Assembly: GCF_000374085.1 (NCBI RefSeq) | Contig: NZ_KB893578.1 | Coordinates: 1-46,368, forward strand | DNA: 46,368 nt | Origin: Spirosoma spitsbergense DSM 19989 | GTDB lineage: Bacteria > Bacteroidota > Bacteroidia > Cytophagales > Spirosomataceae | Direction: 5' to 3' | Shown: one piece after another, positions 1 through 9,500 of the stretch | Layout: each line of letters begins with the position of its first letter | Position numbering within the stretch: the stretch's first letter is position 1 | The notes under the pieces: model-generated | Told to the model about the DNA's origin: nothing | What the model saw: only the letters and a program-made list of their open reading frames with translations | Databases searched by the model: none | Made by a program: the position numbers and the translations under genes

Positions 1-189
1 GTGAACGAAGGGCTTGACCACTTGCCACAAGTGACGTGAGTCGTAGTCTTGCTGGTGCAAACTGCGGGTAATGGCATCATGGGAGAGTTTCCCATCCACC
101 AGTGCCGATAGTCGGGTGGCTGTTGGCTGGTTCTGATTGACCAGCAAATAGTCCGAGTAGAGGTCAAAAATAGGGGATATAAACTCCAT
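1..189 (-). CDS. Transposase, N-terminal fragment (cut by window edge)
   Basis: The reading frame starts at an ATG at 187-189 on the minus strand and runs off the left edge, so only the first 63 residues are visible. It begins MEFISPIFDLYSDYLL and contains TATRLSALVDGKLSHDAITR, a layout seen at the N-terminus of IS4/IS701-type DDE transposases, where this part is a helical DNA-binding region before the catalytic core. No catalytic residue is within the window. The gene lies downstream of the sulfite reductase gene and is separated from it by a hairpin of 8-bp repeats. The family is my reading of the N-terminal pattern; that it is a transposase is likely, the exact IS family is not certain. 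Confidence 0.65.
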   Translation of the reverse strand, partial: MEFISPIFDLYSDYLLVNQNQPTATRLSALVDGKLSHDAITRSLHQQDYDSRHLWQVVKPFVH

Positions 190-263
190 GAGCGCTTTTT
201 GTGGTGTTTTTGAGTAAATTTAGAAAGAGGTTGCTACAGATAGATCAACCATGCGTAACATCA

Positions 264-346
264 GTGAATGAGTGAATGAGTGAATAGTTGACGGCCATAA
301 ATTGTCTGCGCCAGCTATTCACCCATTCGCTCATTCACTCATTCAC
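264..346. repeat. Inverted repeat made of GTGAATGA 8-mers
   Basis: The left arm (264-286) carries nearly three tandem copies of GTGAATGA. The right arm (316-346) carries nearly four copies of its complement, with the variants GCGAATGG and GTGAATA. Seventeen bases pair perfectly at the base of the stem. The right arm ends 7 bp beyond the stop codon of the reductase gene. It could be a terminator or an mRNA-stabilising 3' structure for that gene, but there is no T-run. A close relative sits at 39424-39515. Confidence 0.75.
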
Positions 347-353
347 AATTAAG

Positions 354-2504
354 TTATGAGTCCTGCGCCTGGGTTAATTCCTGTAGTTCGGGCAGACCTT
401 CCCGTTCAATCTGCTGCTCGCGGTATACCTGAATGGCCTGCAGGAAGGCTTCGGCCTGGGCAATGAACCGACGGGCAAACGCTTCGGAGGGTTCTTCTTT
501 ATTGATACTGAACACCAGATCTTTAAATTCGCCTTCGGTCTGGTGAAAATCAGGTTCGCCCACAAGGGTTTTGTCGAAGTCGCTAACGATGCCGTGCTGC
601 GTGTTGGTCGGAATATCGCGACTCATCAGGGCCGCCCGGGCGCCGGTTATATACACGTTATACGTATGATACAGCGTATCGGCCCAGCGACTTTCACTCA
701 GCGCTTCCCGCGCCCAGCCGAGCTTTTCGCTGGCTTCGGTCAGGGTCGTAGCGACCAGGTCTATCAGCACACTGGCGCATTCGCCCACGCCCACTTCCGT
801 TACGTACTGTTCGGTATGGTCCCAGTCGATATAGTCACTGTCGACGAGGGTTTTCAGGTCGGCTAGGGGTTTTAGTAACTGATAGAAGTAGTTTTTCCCC
901 TGGCGGGCGTAGTAATCACTGTAATACTCGCCATCGAGCGCGTTGGCTTCAAAATCGCGGAGGAGAAAGCGTAACGAGTCGGGACCCCGTTTGGCGGGTA
1001 CTTTGATCACTTTATCGGCAATCAGCCCTTCGCCTTTGCCGTTGAATCCGCCCCCCAGCAGCACCTGGAGAGCCGGCAGCACATACGCCCCGTTCTTCAG
1101 CGAGGAGCCATGATAGCCAATGTTGGCTACCGAGTGCTGGCCGCAGCCGTTCATGCACCCCGAAATCTTGATTTTTATGTCGTCATTAAAAACCAGGTCC
1201 GGGAATTCATCCTGCATCATCCGTTCCAGTGCCCGGGTAATGCCGTAGCTGCTGGTAATACCCAGATTACAGGTGTCGGTGCCGGGGCAGGTCGTAATGT
1301 CCGCGGTGGTATCGAAACCGGGTTGGGCCAGTCCCAGTGCTTTAAGGCCGTCATATAAGGCTGGTAAATCCCCGGGTTTGATAAACCGGAGCAGATACCC
1401 CTGATTAACCGTTATCCGAATATCGTCGGCTGCGTACTGTTTTACCAGGTGCGCCAGGGCGCGGGCCGTGTCAGCATCCATATCGCCCAGCAGCACGCGC
1501 AGCTGCACAGCGTACCAGCCAGCCTGTTTCTGTTCAAACACGTTGGTTTTTAACCAGTGGTTATAGTCATCATGACCCGCAACCGGCTGAGCCTTTGGCG
1601 CATCGGGCCGGGGAGCGGGGGGCGCTGAAAAGAGACTGTTGCCCGCGGTTTCGTCAACGGCATACGATTTCACCCGAAGAGCCGTGGTTTCCTCCGCCAC
1701 CCGTAGTAGCAGTTCCTCCAGACCAATATCGTTGAGCAGGTATTTCATGCGGGCTTTGTGCCGCTTTTGCCGTTCGCCGTAGCGGTCGAAAACGCGGATA
1801 ACCCCTTCAATAAATGGAATGACCCGGTCTTCCTCCAGAAACTCAAAAGCGGTCTGGGCAGAAAAGGGCTGGGCACCCAGTCCGCCCCCCAACATGACTT
1901 TAAACCCACGCTGGCCATCCTGCATCCGGGCTACCAGACCCACATCGTGCATGTAGCCGTACGCCGAATCTTTTTCGCTGGAGGAAAGCGAAATTTTGAA
2001 CTTCCGCCCCATATCCTGGCAAATCGGGTTGCGCAGAAAATAATCGAAAATGGCGTGGGCGTAGGGCGTGATGTCAAACGGCTCCTCCGGGTCGACACCC
2101 GCCCGGGCCGAACCCGTCACGTTCCGAACGGTATTGCCACAGGCTTCTTTCAGCGTAATGCCGGCGTCTTCCAGGTCCGCCCAGAGCTGGGGGGAGTCGG
2201 CCAGTTTCACGTAATGGAGTTGAATATCCTGCCGGGTAGTGGCGTGCAGATTACCCGTGGCAAATGTATCGGACAAATCGGCGATACGAATCAACTGGTC
2301 GGCCGTAATACGTCCGTGCGGGAGTTTGATGCGAATCATTTGCACGCCCGGTTGCCGCTGGCCGTATACACCCCGCGTGAGTCGGAACTTACGGAACGCT
2401 TCGTCCGCTATGTCCCCCTGGCCAAACGAACTGATTTTCTGTTCAAGGTCCAGAATATCGCGCCGGGCGGCTTTACTTATCGTATCAGTGAGTTGAATAG
2501 CCAT
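354..2504 (-). CDS. Siroheme-[4Fe-4S] sulfite/nitrite reductase with C-terminal HEPN-like domain
   Basis: The 716-residue product has two ferredoxin-like/siroheme half-domains typical of assimilatory sulfite and nitrite reductases, which carry out six-electron reduction of sulfite to sulfide or nitrite to ammonia in the cytoplasm. The cluster ligands are CPGTDTC (about residues 405-411) and CMNGCG (about 451-456), the CX5C...CX3C pattern that binds [4Fe-4S] and siroheme. The family is usually about 550-600 residues; the extra part from about residue 560 is helical and resembles a HEPN domain. The spacing between Arg and His there (RDIPTNTQH) does not fit the RX4-6H ribonuclease motif, so nuclease activity is unlikely. 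The gene stands alone, with no cysDNH or nir genes beside it, so sulfite versus nitrite cannot be settled here. A TAnnTTTG promoter lies 82 bp upstream. Confidence 0.9.
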   Translation of the reverse strand: MAIQLTDTISKAARRDILDLEQKISSFGQGDIADEAFRKFRLTRGVYGQRQPGVQMIRIKLPHGRITADQLIRIADLSDTFATGNLHATTRQDIQLHYVKLADSPQLWADLEDAGITLKEACGNTVRNVTGSARAGVDPEEPFDITPYAHAIFDYFLRNPICQDMGRKFKISLSSSEKDSAYGYMHDVGLVARMQDGQRGFKVMLGGGLGAQPFSAQTAFEFLEEDRVIPFIEGVIRVFDRYGERQKRHKARMKYLLNDIGLEELLLRVAEETTALRVKSYAVDETAGNSLFSAPPAPRPDAPKAQPVAGHDDYNHWLKTNVFEQKQAGWYAVQLRVLLGDMDADTARALAHLVKQYAADDIRITVNQGYLLRFIKPGDLPALYDGLKALGLAQPGFDTTADITTCPGTDTCNLGITSSYGITRALERMMQDEFPDLVFNDDIKIKISGCMNGCGQHSVANIGYHGSSLKNGAYVLPALQVLLGGGFNGKGEGLIADKVIKVPAKRGPDSLRFLLRDFEANALDGEYYSDYYARQGKNYFYQLLKPLADLKTLVDSDYIDWDHTEQYVTEVGVGECASVLIDLVATTLTEASEKLGWAREALSESRWADTLYHTYNVYITGARAALMSRDIPTNTQHGIVSDFDKTLVGEPDFHQTEGEFKDLVFSINKEEPSEAFARRFIAQAEAFLQAIQVYREQQIEREGLPELQELTQAQDS

Positions 2505-2585
2505 TGGTAGGTATATTGTCTATAGATTTAATCAACTAATTCAGTAAAACGAAACGCCGGATAGCCCCGGCGCCTGTTATTCATA

Positions 2586-2593
2586 CAAATATA
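2586..2593 (-). promoter_or_regulatory. -7 promoter element of the reductase gene
   Basis: The minus strand reads TATATTTG, a perfect match to the Bacteroidota element TAnnTTTG. No TTG is seen at the usual upstream distance. The implied leader is about 75 nt and contains a short GC hairpin, CGCCGG (2555-2560) pairing with CCGGCG (2567-2572). Confidence 0.6.
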
Positions 2594-2596
2594 TAA

Positions 2597-2968
2597 CCCG
2601 CGTCCCCGTATTACGTGCTGGAATTGCCCAACTTATGCTTATGGACTATAATAAATAGTTATGAATAACCGGACATCCTGTTCCTGTACTTCACGGAATC
2701 GGTAAGACCTGCAGGTTTGTACTGCGCTGGCTGATTCTAAGACAGGGACAGCCTGCGAATAGGTTAGTTTGGTTGATAATGACTTACTATCACCCAGTTT
2801 CGTTCTCTTCTTAACGCGGTCAGAAGACCGCTGGTTGCTCTGGATAATGGCTACATGGAATATTTTTAATCTTATTTTAATAGTAACGGTTACCTGAACG
2901 CAATAAATAAGTCAGAAATAAAGAACTGTAGCCGCCTGTTTGCCTCTATTGAAAACCAGTGACGAATA
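2597..2968. other. Gene-free stretch before the GNAT gene
   Basis: This AT-rich stretch between the divergent reductase and acetyltransferase genes has no convincing reading frame on either strand and no strong hairpin. It must hold the promoter of the acetyltransferase gene, but I do not see a clean TAnnTTTG element on the plus strand. Confidence 0.5.
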
Positions 2969-3514
2969 ATGACGATTGATTGTGGATCCTGTATGGTGCG
3001 TTCGTGGCAATATGGCGATGAGGAAAACCTCCCCCTACACGCCAATAACCAGGCTATATGGCTGAATCTTCGCGACACATTTCCGCATCCGTACACCCAG
3101 GCCGATGCCCAGCGCTGGATTCAGTACGTCGTTGACCCAGTGCTGGAAACCAACTTCGCCATCGACGTGGCGGGGGAGGCCGTGGGAAATATCGGTCTGC
3201 GAACAGGAGAGGATATTGACCGCTATTCGGCCGAAGTATGGTACTGGCTGGGAGAACAGCACTGGGGCCGGGGAATCATCACCGCGGCCCTGACCGCTAT
3301 TACCAACATTGCCTTTTCTGACCTCTCGCTGCTCCGGGTTGAGGCCATGCCGTTTGCCCGCAACACCGCATCGATCAGAGTGCTCGAAAAGGCAGGGTAT
3401 CAGCGGGAAGGTCTGCTGCGCTGGAGTGCCGTGAAGGAGGGGATCGTACTGGACAAAGTAGTCTATTCCTATACCTCCGACGATTGGCTGGCCGCTCAGG
3501 TAGCCCGTAGTTGA
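2969..3514 (+). CDS. GNAT family N-acetyltransferase (RimJ/RimL type)
   Basis: The 181-residue product has the fold signature of GNAT acetyltransferases that move an acetyl group from acetyl-CoA to an amine. The acetyl-CoA pyrophosphate loop is visible as QHWGRGIITAAL near residues 96-107, preceded by the beta strand AEVWYWLG and followed by ARNTASIRVLEKAGYQREG, the usual C-terminal signature of RimJ/RimL-like members. The substrate cannot be read from the sequence. The stop codon is 61 bp before the ATG of the NRPS-PKS gene on the same strand, so the two may share a transcript. If so, N-acetylation of the amino product or self-protection is a reasonable inference, but the pairing could be accidental. 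Confidence 0.88.
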   Translation: MTIDCGSCMVRSWQYGDEENLPLHANNQAIWLNLRDTFPHPYTQADAQRWIQYVVDPVLETNFAIDVAGEAVGNIGLRTGEDIDRYSAEVWYWLGEQHWGRGIITAALTAITNIAFSDLSLLRVEAMPFARNTASIRVLEKAGYQREGLLRWSAVKEGIVLDKVVYSYTSDDWLAAQVARS

Positions 3515-3575
3515 TGGATAACCGGAGTCTATCCGGATAGAAAGTTTGATAATAACGTGCCAAGATAGTGCAGTG

Positions 3576-6500
3576 ATGGATAACCAACCGCCGATACCAA
3601 TACCCGTTTCTTACCCGAAGGATAAAACACTCGTTGATTTATTCGTCGCTCAGGCCCGAAAAACCCCCGATCATACGGCTGTCGTCTTCGGGGATTCCCA
3701 TCTTACGTACCGGGAACTGGATGAGCAATCCAATCAGCTTGCTCACTACCTGCGGCACCTGGGCGTGGCTGAGGAAACACTCGTTCCCATTTGTCTGCAC
3801 CGGTCACTGGCGATGATCGTCGGAATACTGGGTATCCTCAAAGCGGGTGGCGCCTACGTGCCCATTGACCCCGACTATCCGGCCGACCGGATTGCGTACA
3901 TGCTGGATGATCTGAAAAGCAGCGTCCTGTTAACCGATGCGCTGTCGCGTCCGGTTTTACCAGCCTCCATTGAATCAATCCATACGCTTTGCCTTGACGA
4001 AGACTGGTCAACCGGGCAATGGGAGTCGAAAGAAACGGTACCGACCAGCCTGACACCCAAAAATGCAGCGTACGTTATTTATACGTCCGGCTCAACCGGT
4101 CGACCAAAGGGGGTACTGATCGAACACGAAAATGTGGTTCGGCTCTTCATGACCGATTCGCCCCTGTTCGATTTTTCCGACCGTGATGTGTGGACGATGT
4201 TTCACTCGTTCTGCTTCGATTTTTCGGTCTGGGAAATGTACGGCGCGTTGCTGTTCGGCGGGCGGCTGGTTATCGTGCCGAAAGAAACCGCCAAAGATGC
4301 CGCTCAGTTTGGTGCGCTGCTGATTCGGGAGGGGGTTACCGTGCTGAACCAGACGCCGTCGGCCTTCTATACGCTTCAGGATGCCCTTGTCGGTACGGTT
4401 GATACCCTACCGGTTCGCTACGTTATTTTCGGTGGTGAAGCCCTGAATCCTGCCAAACTAACCCCCTGGCACCAGTCTTTCCCGTCCTGCCAGCTCATCA
4501 ACATGTACGGTATCACCGAAACGACCGTACACGTCACCTACCTGACCCTCCAGCCCGAACACCTCAAACAGACGTCCAGCCTGATCGGCAAACCCATTCC
4601 TACGCTGACCACCTACGTGCTGGATAGCGAACAGCGATTGGCACCGGTCGGTGAGCCGGGCGAGTTGTACGTCGGGGGCGCCGGGCTGGCCAGGGGATAC
4701 CTGAATCAGCCGGAACTGACAGCCAGCCGGTTTATCCCGAATCCCTTTAGTCAGGAACCCGGCGACCGGCTCTACCGAAGCGGGGATCTGGCCCGCCAGT
4801 TGCCCGACGGCGGACTCGACTATTTAGGCCGTATCGACGAACAGGTTAAACTAAGGGGCTACCGGATTGAACTGGGCGAAGTAGAGAACGCCCTGCTTCA
4901 GTATCCGGGCGTAAAACACGCCGTAGTGGTAGCCAGCGAGGATGAAGAAGGCAGTAAACGGCTGGTTGGGTATGTGGTGATGGTGGACGGATTCGACCGG
5001 AAAGCCATCCGACGTTTTTTGCAGACCACCCTGCCCGATTACATGGTGCCGGCTCTGCTGATGACCATCGATCGGATACCGCTGACCAGCAATGGGAAAG
5101 TCGACCGGAAAGCACTACCCCATCCTGATGCCTCGGAATTGCTGACGGATACCTACCGGGCACCGGGTACAAAAACCGAAGAGAAGCTGGCGGCTGTCTG
5201 GAAGGCCGTGCTGAACGTGAAACGGGTGGGTACGAATGACAACTTCTTTGAGCTGGGGGGAAATTCACTGCTGGCCGTCAAAACCGTAGCCGCACTGAAA
5301 CAAACGCATCAACTGGACATCCCGATTACCAAGCTCTACCAGTTTCCGACGGTAATTGGACTGGCGGACTTCCTGAATGGGCACAAAAAGGGGCGAACGC
5401 AGGCCGATAAGCGGGACTGGTCCGATAAGTCGGATACAACAACGGGTGATGTAGCCATCATCGGTATGGCCGGGCGTTTTCCGGGGGCCAATACCATCGA
5501 TGCGTTGTGGACGGTACTGACTGAAGGCCGGGAAACCACCCGGTTCTTTGCGGATAATGAACTGGATCCTACGTTGCCCACCGATGTAACGGGTGATCCG
5601 GCTTACGTAAAGGCCAGGGGCATTATTGATCAGGCCGATCAGTTCGATGCCCACTTTTTCGGACTGAATGAAAAACTGGCCTCGGTGATGGATCCCCAGC
5701 AACGGATATTCCTGGAGATAACCTGGGAGTTACTCGAAAAAACGGGGCATTTGCCCCAGCAATATATAGGGAATGTGGGTGTCTGGGCGGGCTGTGGGAA
5801 TAATACGTACTACCTGAATAATGTACTGGCCAACCGGCAGGCGGTCAGCGAAATCGGCTCGTTTCAGGCCATGACCGTGAACGAGAAGGATTTTATCGCG
5901 TCCCGAACGGCCTACCAGCTCAACCTGACTGGTCCGGCTGTCAGTGTGTATTCGGCCTGTTCCACCTCGTTGCTGGCCATTACCCAGGCCGTTCAGAGTC
6001 TGCGTAGTGGTCAGTGCGACGTGGCCATTGCCGGGGGCGCCAGTGTTACGGCCCCCATCAACAGCGGTCACCTGTACGAAGAAGGGGCTATGTTGAGCCG
6101 CGATGGACACTGTACGCCTTTCGATGCCAACGCGGGCGGGACGGTGTTCAGCGACGGGGCTGGCGTGGTGCTGCTCAAATTGCGGGAGGCCGCCGAACGC
6201 GATGGGGACCCGATTTTTGCGCTCATCAAAGGGGTGGGTGTTAACAATGACGGGGGCGGAAAAGGCAGTTTTACCGCTCCGAATGCCGAAGGGCAGGCCG
6301 GAGCCATCCGCCGGGCACTCGACGATGCCCGGGTCAACCCGGCTACCATCAGCTATGTCGAAACCCATGGTACCGCCACACCCCTCGGCGACCCGATAGA
6401 AATTGAAGGACTGACCATGGCATTCGGCGAGCAACCGCACAACCAGTTCTGCGCCATCGGTTCCATAAAAAGTAACATGGGGCATCTGACGGCTGCGGCC

Positions 6501-9500
6501 GGGGTGGCGGGTCTCATCAAAACCACGCTGGCCCTGCACCACAAAAAAATTCCGGCGTCGCTGGGCTTTCAAACCCCCAATCCGGCTATCGACTTTGCCA
6601 ACAGTCCGTTTAAAGTCAATACGACGTTAACCGACTGGGTATCGGGCCAGCCTAATCCATCGGAAGGCCGACCGCGCCGGGCAGGCGTAAGTTCGTTCGG
6701 GGTGGGAGGGACCAATGTCCACGTTATTTTGGAAGAATACGAAGCCCAATCTGTTACACCCCAACCGGAACCAGTGGTCGCATCGCGCCCGGTTCAGCTG
6801 GTAACCTGGTCGGCCAAATCAGGCAACAGTCTCGAGCGATACGCTGCTCAACTGGAAGAACGGCTTCGCCAGCAACCCTCACTAACGCCTGGCGATGTTG
6901 CGTTTACCCTGCAAACGACGCGCCCGGCGTTTAGCCACCGGCGGTTTTTGCTTGCTTCCACCACAGACGAACTCATTAAGGGGCTGTTGACCCCCCACGG
7001 GGCTCCGGCTGGCGCATCCGCCGGAACCAGTACGCTGCTGGAAAAGCCTGGTGAAGTGGTCTTTATGTTTCCCGGTCAGGGATCACAGTACCTGAACATG
7101 GGCCATGAGTTGTACCGGCACGAAGCCGTTTACCGACAGGCAGTAGATACCTGTGCCGACTTTCTGCTGCCGCTGCTGGGCCGGGATATCCGGCAGGTAT
7201 TGTATCCGGCGGCCGTGGATACGCCAACCGAAACCGCGGCCGCCGTCGAACGGCTGAAAAACACCCGGTATACCCAGCCCGCACTATTTATTACGGAGTA
7301 TGCGCTGGCTAGTTTATGGCTAAGCTGGGGGATTCAGCCTACCATTTACTGTGGTCATAGTATCGGCGAATACGTGGCCGCTCATCTGGCCGGGGTATTC
7401 TCGCTCACGGACGCACTGACCCTGGTGGCTACCCGGGGGAAATTGATCAGCGAATTACCGAGGGGGAGCATGCTTTCGGTGCGGCTGGGCAGGGAGAACG
7501 TGCAGAGGCTACTGCCCTCAACGCTGTCAATTGCCGCTGTCAATAGCCATACCCTGTGCGTGGTAGCAGGGCCCGATGAGGATATTGCGGAATTTTCGCG
7601 GCAGCTCGATGGACTGGAATTGCCCAATCGCGTGCTGGAAACCAGCCACGCCTTCCACTCGGCCATGATGGATCCTATTCTTACTGCGTTCAGGGTTGTG
7701 GTAGAGCGGGTTACACTGCACCGGCCTCAAAAGCCAATCGTATCGACCGTCAGCGGAACCTGGCTGACCGATGCGCAGGCTACCAGTCCGCACTACTGGG
7801 CTACGCACATGCGGGAAACGGTGCAGTTTTCCGATGCGCTGGAAACGCTGTTTACGACTGTACGACCCCTGTTGCTCGAAGCAGGACCCGGCACGGTGAC
7901 GGCCACGCTGGCCCGCCAACAACTAAAAGGACGGTCTGTTCCCGTCGTGGTGAGTCTGGATTCGCGGCAGGGAGCCAACTCCGAGTATCAGGCAATCCTG
8001 AATGCACTGGGGCAACTGTGGCTGTCCGGTGTTGAGCCGGACTGGGCGGCTTTTAACGCCGGACAGCCACTGAACAAACTAGATTTACCCACCTACGCAT
8101 TCAACCGAAAATGCTGCTGGATCGAGCCACTGCCCGAAAAACCAGTGGTATCGATACCAACAAACCAATATAAACCAACGGAGGAAACCGCTATGTCACT
8201 TATTACCAGTACGACCATGAGAAAAAAGGGTATAATGGATGCCGTACGAGCGGTATTGACCTCAACGGCTGGTATCGAATCGGATAACGTATCGCCTGCG
8301 ATAAGTTTTATCGAACTTGGCCTTGACTCCTTAGCTCTTACGCAGGTTTCTTATACCCTGAGAAAGAAATTCGACCTGCCCATTTCGTTCCGGCAGTTAA
8401 ACAGCGAATACAGTACCCCGGAACGGCTGGTCGATTACCTGGCCGATAATTTACCGGCCGATGCCTACCAGCCTATCGTGGTTCCGGCGTCGGTAGTTGC
8501 CTCCCAGCTTCCCGCTTCAGCCGGAACTGTTCCGGCACCGGTAACGCCCGTTCCGGCGCTCGGGCCGCTGGGTACCAGGCCACAACTGCCCCCCGTTTCG
8601 GTTGGTAATGATGCGGTAACGAATCTATTTGCCCAGCAACTACAGATAATTGCCCAGCAGATGGCTTACCTGCAGGGAACGACACCATCGGCTGATCAGG
8701 CGGCACCGGTAGCCCAGCCCGAGCCAGCCCGTAAACCGGAACCTCCCGTGGCTACCGCGCCGGTTATGCCCGCTACTATCAAAGCACCGGTACCCGCTCA
8801 ACCTTCCGGTGCCGATCCGAAAGCACCGGAGACTAAACCGTTCGGGGCTGGTGCCCGGATTGAACGGCAGGTTACGGTGCTGAGCGATAGGCAGAAACAG
8901 TTCATTGCCGACTTTACTGACCGGTATACCCAAAAAACAAAAGGCAGCAAGGACTACGCGCAGGAATACCGGACCTGGATGGCCGATCCCCGCGTGGTGA
9001 CGGGTTTCAAGCCGCTCACCAAAGAAGTGGTGTACCCGATTGTTATCGATAAATCCAAAGGCAGTCGTCTGTGGGACATCGACGGGAATGAATACATCGA
9101 CGTCCTGAACGGGTTTGGCTCGACCATGTTCGGTTACCAGCCCGACATGATCACCAAAGCCCTGCATGACCAGATCGAAAGAGGATACGAACTGGGCCCC
9201 CAGCACAAACTGGCGGGTGAGGTGTGTAAGCTGGTGTGCGAATTTACCGGTTTTGAGCGGGCGGCACTCTGCAATACCGGTTCAGAGGCCGTAATGGGTA
9301 CCCTTCGGATTGCCCGTACCGTAACCGGCCGGTCGCTGGTCGTTGTCTTTTCCGGGTCGTACCACGGCACCTTCGATGAGGTGATTGTGCGCGGGTCCAG
9401 CACCCGGCAATCGTATCCGGGTGCCCTGGGTATCATGCCCGAATCCGTTCAGAATATACTGGTGCTGGAATACGGCACGGACAAGAGCCTGCAGATTATC

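Noticed and set aside
264..346. CRISPR array, because of the tandem short repeats.
   Set aside because: The units are 8 bp with no spacers and lie in inverted arms; no cas gene is near.
1758..2510. Long open frame of 250 codons opposite the reductase gene.
   Set aside because: It is the antisense shadow of a GC-rich gene with clear active-site motifs on the other strand.
3546..3575. Longer megasynthase start at a TTG.
   Set aside because: The added ten residues (IITCQDSAV) are not part of the A-domain start, and an ATG at 3576 gives a normal N-terminus.
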